Assembly: GCA_905206455.1 (NCBI GenBank)
Contig: CAJLHL010000041.1
Span: 1 to 17,928, forward strand
Length of the DNA stretch: 17,928 bases
Source of the DNA: an uncultured Eubacteriales bacterium
GTDB lineage: Bacteria; Bacillota; Clostridia; Peptostreptococcales; Anaerovoracaceae
Direction of reading: 5' to 3'
Shown piece after piece: positions 14,015 to 17,928 of the stretch. Position 1 is the first letter of the stretch. Each line of letters starts with the position of its first letter. A program made the position numbers and the translations under genes. The notes beneath the pieces were generated by a model. The model searched no databases and had not been told where the DNA came from. It saw nothing but the letters and a program-made list of their open reading frames with translations.

Positions 14015-15274
14015 ATGCTTACAAAGGCCCCTAAGGGGACGAAGGATGTCCTTCCGGGACAGTCCAGGAAATGGCAGTATATTGAAAATACATTCCGGGA
14101 GATCTGCAGAAATTACGGAATTGAGGAGATCCGGACGCCGGTATTCGAGCATACGGAACTGTTTCAGCGAGGTGTGGGAGATACGACGGATATCGTCCAG
14201 AAGGAGATGTACATATTTGAGGATCACGCCGGCAGGAGCATCGCTCTGAAGCCGGAAGGCACGGCGGGTGTGGTGCGTTCCTATATCGAGAATAAAGTCT
14301 ATGCGGATACCAAACCGGCGAAATTCTGCTATGTGATTCCCTGTTTCCGCTACGAAAAACCCCAGGCGGGACGTCTGCGGGAATTCCATCAGTTAGGCAT
14401 CGAAGTCTTCGGTGCGGAAAATATGATGGCGGACGCGGAGGTCATCGCGCTGGCGATGGACTTCTTTGAGAAGCTGGGGGTAGGAGAACTGGAGCTTCGG
14501 ATCAACAGCATCGGCTGTCCGGAGTGCAGAGCCGTCTACCGGAAAGCGCTGCAGGAGTTTCTGAAGCCGCATTACGATGCCTTCTGCGATACCTGCAAGA
14601 CGAGATATGAGAAAAACCCGATGAGAATCCTGGACTGCAAAAATCCTCACTGCAACGAGTTGTCTGAGGGGGCGCCGGTGATGATCGATTATCTGTGCGA
14701 TGACTGCAGACAGGCTTTCGAAGAGCTGAAAGCGAACCTGCAGGCTCTGGATATCGGTTATGTGGTGGATACGGGAATCGTCCGAGGGCTGGATTACTAT
14801 ACGAAGACGGCTTTCGAGATCGTCACGAATACCATCGGCGCTCAGGGAACCGTATGCGGCGGCGGAAGATACGATCATCTGGTAGAAGAGCTGGGCGGCC
14901 CGAAGACGCCGGGCATCGGCTTCGGCCTGGGAATAGAGCGTCTTCTCATCGTCATGGAGGCTACCGGCGCTTACCTGCCGGAAGAGGAGGGCACCGATCT
15001 CTTCGTGGCATATATGGGCGACGACGCGAGGATGTATGCCCAGAAACTGATTCACGATCTGAGAAAGCGCGGTTTTAAGGCGATGCTGGATGTGGCGGCG
15101 AGAAACATCAAGGGCCAGTTCAAATACGCAGACCGGCTCCATTCCCGTTTTACCGCTGTCATCGGCGACGATGAGCTGGCGCAGAATAAGATCACACTGA
15201 AAGATATGAAGACGTCGACCCAGAAGCAGATCGCTCCCGAAGAGCTGATCGGAGAACTGGAAAATGCGAAATAA
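14015..15274 (+). CDS. hisS: Histidine--tRNA ligase
   Basis: Class II aminoacyl-tRNA synthetase that charges tRNA-His in the cytoplasm. At 419 residues it has the usual length. Motif 2 is FRYEKPQAGRLREFHQ (111-126), the histidine-specific motif is RGLDYYTKTAFE (257-268), and motif 3 is GFGLGIERL (302-310); the anticodon-binding domain occupies about 325-419. An insertion at about 165-235 holds four cysteine pairs (C168/C171, C191/C194, C208/C213, C228/C231), which suggests a metal-binding module like that seen in other clostridial enzymes. AGGAGG (14001-14006) supports the start. aspS follows after 27 bases, the usual hisS-aspS pairing. Confidence 0.96.
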   Translation: MLTKAPKGTKDVLPGQSRKWQYIENTFREICRNYGIEEIRTPVFEHTELFQRGVGDTTDIVQKEMYIFEDHAGRSIALKPEGTAGVVRSYIENKVYADTKPAKFCYVIPCFRYEKPQAGRLREFHQLGIEVFGAENMMADAEVIALAMDFFEKLGVGELELRINSIGCPECRAVYRKALQEFLKPHYDAFCDTCKTRYEKNPMRILDCKNPHCNELSEGAPVMIDYLCDDCRQAFEELKANLQALDIGYVVDTGIVRGLDYYTKTAFEIVTNTIGAQGTVCGGGRYDHLVEELGGPKTPGIGFGLGIERLLIVMEATGAYLPEEEGTDLFVAYMGDDARMYAQKLIHDLRKRGFKAMLDVAARNIKGQFKYADRLHSRFTAVIGDDELAQNKITLKDMKTSTQKQIAPEELIGELENAK

Positions 15275-15301
15275 TTCGAAAGAGCAGGAAGAGGCAGTAC
15301 T

Positions 15302-17089
15302 ATGAGAAATGTCTGGAAAAGAACAAATATGTGCGGATCGCTGAGACTCAGCGACGCGGGCGCGGAGGTCGTATTGAACGGTTGGGTGAGCAAGAAGAGA
15401 AACCTGGGCGGTCTGATTTTCTGCGATCTGAGGGACAGAACCGGAATCGTACAGATCGTCTTCTCCGATGAAGTTCCAAAGGAACTTTTCGAAGCGGCGG
15501 ATACGCTGAAGAGCGAGTATGTCATCGGCGTCAGAGGAACGGTCATCGAGAGAGAATCGAAAAATAAAGAACTGGCGACGGGAGACATCGAAATCGCGGT
15601 CAGCGATTTCGTGATTTATTCCGCATCGGAAACGCCTCCGATTTATATCAGGGATGACGATAATGTAGATGAGAATCTCCGGCTGAAATACAGATATCTG
15701 GATCTGAGGAAGCAGAAAATGCAGAGAAATCTCAAAGTCAGACACCAGGTGACCATCTGCGCGAGAAATTTCTTCGACAGAGAAGGTTTTATCGAAGTGG
15801 AGACGCCGACGCTGGTCAATCCGACGCCGGAAGGCGCGAGAGACTATCTCATTCCCAGCCGTGTCAACAGCGGCAGATTTTACGCGCTTCCTCAGTCTCC
15901 GCAGCAGTTTAAGCAGATTCTGATGGTCTCCGGAGTGGACCGTTATTATCAGATCGCAAGATGTTACCGCGACGAAGATCTCAGAGCGGACCGTCAGCCG
16001 GAATTCACTCAGATCGATATGGAGCTCTCTTTTGTGGAACCGGACGATATCATCGACATTCAGGAGAGATTTCTCCAGACGCTCTTTAAGGAAGTTCTGG
16101 ATGTGGACGTGGCGATTCCTTTTGAACGTCTCCCATATGACGAAGCCATGGCGAGATACGGCAGCGACAAGCCGGACACTCGTTTCGGCTTTGAACTGAA
16201 GGATCTGGGCGATATTGTATCCGGATGCGGATTTAAGGTGTTTACCGGCGCTCTGGAAAGCGGCGGTATCGTAAATGCCGTCAATATCAGCGGCGGCGCG
16301 GAAAAATTCAGCCGTAAGGACATCGACAAGCTTCAGGAAACCGTCAAGTCTTACGGAGCTAAGGGTCTGGCATGGATGAAGGTCACGGAAGAGGGCGTCA
16401 CCTCTCCTATCGCCAAGTTCTTCGACGAAGAGCACACAGCAGCCATTCTCGAAAGAATGGAAGCTTCCGCGGGAGATCTGATTCTCTTCGCGGCGGATAA
16501 GAAAAAAGTCGTTTACGACTCTCTGGGATTCCTGAGAAGAGATATTGCAGGAAAACTGGGGCTTTTAGACGATTCTGTATATAATTTCCTCTGGGTTACG
16601 GACTTCCCTCTTTTCGAATATAATGAAGAGGATCAGAGATATTATGCGATGCACCATCCGTTTACTCAGCCTGCGGAAGAGGATATCGACCGTCTGGAAT
16701 CCGATCCGGGCAGCGTCAAAGCCAAGGCTTACGACATCGTCCTCAACGGCGTGGAGCTGGGCGGCGGCAGTATCCGTATTCACGACAGAGAGCTTCAGAA
16801 GAGGATGTTTGCTGCCCTGGGACTCTCCGAGGAGGAAGCGGAGAGAAAATTCGGCTTCATGATGGAAGCCTTCAAGTACGGCGCGCCTCCTCACGGCGGG
16901 CTGGCTTACGGCCTGGACCGTCTGGTGATGTTGATGCTGGGCGAATCGAGCATCCGTGAGGTTATCGCTTTTCCGAAGAATCAGAACGCTCAGTGCCTGA
17001 TGTCGGGCGCTCCGGGGGATATTTCCGCAGAACAGCTGCGGGAATTATCGATACAGGTGACGGCGCAGCAGGATTCTCAGGAATCGTAG
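15302..17089 (+). CDS. aspS: Aspartate--tRNA ligase (bacterial type)
   Basis: Class II synthetase that charges tRNA-Asp. The 595 residues are the normal bacterial length: an N-terminal OB-fold anticodon-binding domain (about 1-105), the catalytic core starting at RYLDLRKQKMQRNLKVRH (131-148) with motif 2 CYRDEDLRADRQPEFTQIDME (from 221), the bacterial GAD insertion (about 285-420), and motif 3 GLAYGLDR (533-540). Position 35 is leucine (RNLGG), where the Pseudomonas non-discriminating enzyme has histidine. This hints at, but does not prove, specificity for tRNA-Asp. The ribosome binding site is GGAAGAGG (15288-15295). nadD follows after 19 bases. Confidence 0.96.
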   Translation: MRNVWKRTNMCGSLRLSDAGAEVVLNGWVSKKRNLGGLIFCDLRDRTGIVQIVFSDEVPKELFEAADTLKSEYVIGVRGTVIERESKNKELATGDIEIAVSDFVIYSASETPPIYIRDDDNVDENLRLKYRYLDLRKQKMQRNLKVRHQVTICARNFFDREGFIEVETPTLVNPTPEGARDYLIPSRVNSGRFYALPQSPQQFKQILMVSGVDRYYQIARCYRDEDLRADRQPEFTQIDMELSFVEPDDIIDIQERFLQTLFKEVLDVDVAIPFERLPYDEAMARYGSDKPDTRFGFELKDLGDIVSGCGFKVFTGALESGGIVNAVNISGGAEKFSRKDIDKLQETVKSYGAKGLAWMKVTEEGVTSPIAKFFDEEHTAAILERMEASAGDLILFAADKKKVVYDSLGFLRRDIAGKLGLLDDSVYNFLWVTDFPLFEYNEEDQRYYAMHHPFTQPAEEDIDRLESDPGSVKAKAYDIVLNGVELGGGSIRIHDRELQKRMFAALGLSEEEAERKFGFMMEAFKYGAPPHGGLAYGLDRLVMLMLGESSIREVIAFPKNQNAQCLMSGAPGDISAEQLRELSIQVTAQQDSQES

Positions 17090-17108
17090 AAGTGCAGAGG
17101 GCGGCATT

Positions 17109-17705
17109 ATGAAAATCGGAATACTTGGGGGGAGTTTCAACCCCATCCATCACGGTCATCTGATTCTGGCGGAGAACGTCAGACAGGAGGCGGGGCTGGA
17201 TAAGGTGCTCATCATGCCGGCTCATGCGTCTCCTTTTAAGCTCAACCGAAAGATCGCTCCCGGAGAGGACCGGTTCCGCATGGTACAGCTTGCGGTAGAA
17301 GACAACGAACACCTCGAAGCTTCCGATTTCGAATCGGCCAGCGACCGGATTTCTTATACTGCGGATACCATGAGAATGCTGGAGGAAATTTACCCGGAGG
17401 ATCAGCTCTTTTTCATTACCGGGGCGGATTCCATTCTGGAGATCGAACGCTGGAAGGACTGCGAAGAGCTTCTTCGCCGCTATCCGTTTCTCGTGGGAGG
17501 ACGCCCGGGCTACCGGGACGCTGAACTGGCGGAGTTCGCCGAGTATCTCTGCAGAGAGTATCAGGCGGACGTCCGGATCATCGATATCCCGAAAGCGGAT
17601 ATTTCCTCTACCGAGATCCGGAGGAGGAGCCGAGCGAATCAGAGTATCAAATATCTGACACCGGATAAGGTAGCGGATTATATAAAAGAGAAAAATTTGT
17701 ATTAA
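17109..17705 (+). CDS. nadD: Nicotinate-nucleotide adenylyltransferase
   Basis: NadD joins nicotinate mononucleotide and ATP to give deamido-NAD, a late step of NAD synthesis. The 198-residue protein shows the nucleotidyltransferase signature GGSFNPIHHGH (7-17; H14 and H17 form the HXXH-type motif) and ISSTEIR (165-171), the second ATP-binding motif. The length is normal for bacteria. GAGGG (17097-17101) lies eight bases before the ATG. The nadD-yqeK pair is widespread in Firmicutes; here it is attached to hisS-aspS. Confidence 0.95.
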   Translation: MKIGILGGSFNPIHHGHLILAENVRQEAGLDKVLIMPAHASPFKLNRKIAPGEDRFRMVQLAVEDNEHLEASDFESASDRISYTADTMRMLEEIYPEDQLFFITGADSILEIERWKDCEELLRRYPFLVGGRPGYRDAELAEFAEYLCREYQADVRIIDIPKADISSTEIRRRSRANQSIKYLTPDKVADYIKEKNLY

Positions 17706-17778
17706 GGGGCCCGGATTCAAATCGGGAAATGAACGGGATTAGGTATGCGAAAAGACGCGTACAGAGACGGAGTGTTTT

Positions 17779-17928
17779 ATGGACAAAGAATTCAGAAAAA
17801 AGCTGGACGATTACATCAGAGTACGGCTGACAGAAAAGAGATACCGTCATACCGAAGGCGTCATCTACACAGCGGTGAGGCTGGCAGAACGTTACGGCGC
17901 GGATCCGGAAAAAGCGGAAATCGCGGCG
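17779..17928 (+). CDS. yqeK: YqeK-type HD-domain hydrolase (partial, N-terminus)
   Basis: The first 50 codons are visible before the window ends. RYRHTEGVIYTAVRLAERYG (21-40) is the opening of the YqeK HD domain, in which H24 is a metal ligand; the HD pair itself lies beyond the edge. YqeK proteins hydrolyse diadenosine tetraphosphate symmetrically to ADP. A GGAG at 17769-17772 precedes the ATG. The position after nadD is the usual one. Confidence 0.88.
   Translation, partial: MDKEFRKKLDDYIRVRLTEKRYRHTEGVIYTAVRLAERYGADPEKAEIAA

Noticed and set aside
14393..16435. A 680-codon open frame on the minus strand across hisS and aspS
   Set aside because: It is antisense to two clear synthetase genes, shows no family motif, and is explained by their codon bias.
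17711..17727. Hairpin CCCGG...TCGGG between nadD and yqeK
   Set aside because: The stem is only four to five pairs and no T-run follows; it is unlikely to terminate transcription.

Overview
The window reads as a chromosomal segment from an anaerobic Gram-positive bacterium of class Clostridia. The best marker is the SCIFF (six cysteines in forty-five residues) precursor peptide with its radical SAM maturase, a pair that is close to a hallmark of that class. Strong AGGAGG-type ribosome binding sites, TTGACA/TATAAT-type promoters, U-tailed terminators and the relA - MBL hydrolase - hemZ - hisS - aspS gene order agree. No genus can be named from the sequence alone.

Layout. Positions 1-56 hold the start of a minus-strand gene for an exported protein. 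Positions about 240-760 hold a decayed toxin-antitoxin pair: a Phd/YefM antitoxin lacking its N-terminus and a RelE/ParE toxin with two frameshifts. Positions 761-1189 are non-coding: a promoter followed at once by a terminator, then a decayed tandem repeat of about 52 bp. Next come an unusual acyl-CoA dehydrogenase (1190-2719) with a C-terminal extension, and a FadR-type GntR regulator (2891-3613). A tRNA-Leu(CAA) gene and yajC (3725-4267) probably share one promoter and end at a strong terminator.

The centre (4558-9129) is the secretion/SCIFF block: a four-helix TIGR04086-type membrane protein, the SCIFF peptide gene scfA (49 codons), a structured attenuator-like terminator, the maturase gene scfB, then secD and secF with tight spacing. 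Together with yajC just upstream, the RiPP precursor and its thioether-forming enzyme are enclosed by SecDF-YajC translocase accessory genes.

From 9130 on is a housekeeping run: a structured leader, the bifunctional (p)ppGpp synthetase/hydrolase gene, a glyoxalase-II-like metallo-beta-lactamase fold hydrolase, hemZ, hisS, aspS, nadD and the start of yqeK, all on the plus strand. Hairpins and terminators between MBL and hemZ and between hemZ and hisS suggest that expression is stepped along the run.

The points most worth attention are the seventh cysteine in the SCIFF peptide, the folded U-tailed element between precursor and maturase, the Sec/SCIFF linkage, the dehydrogenase with a relocated catalytic glutamate and a winged-helix-like tail, the 52-bp decayed repeat, and the relA leader with two crossing helices.
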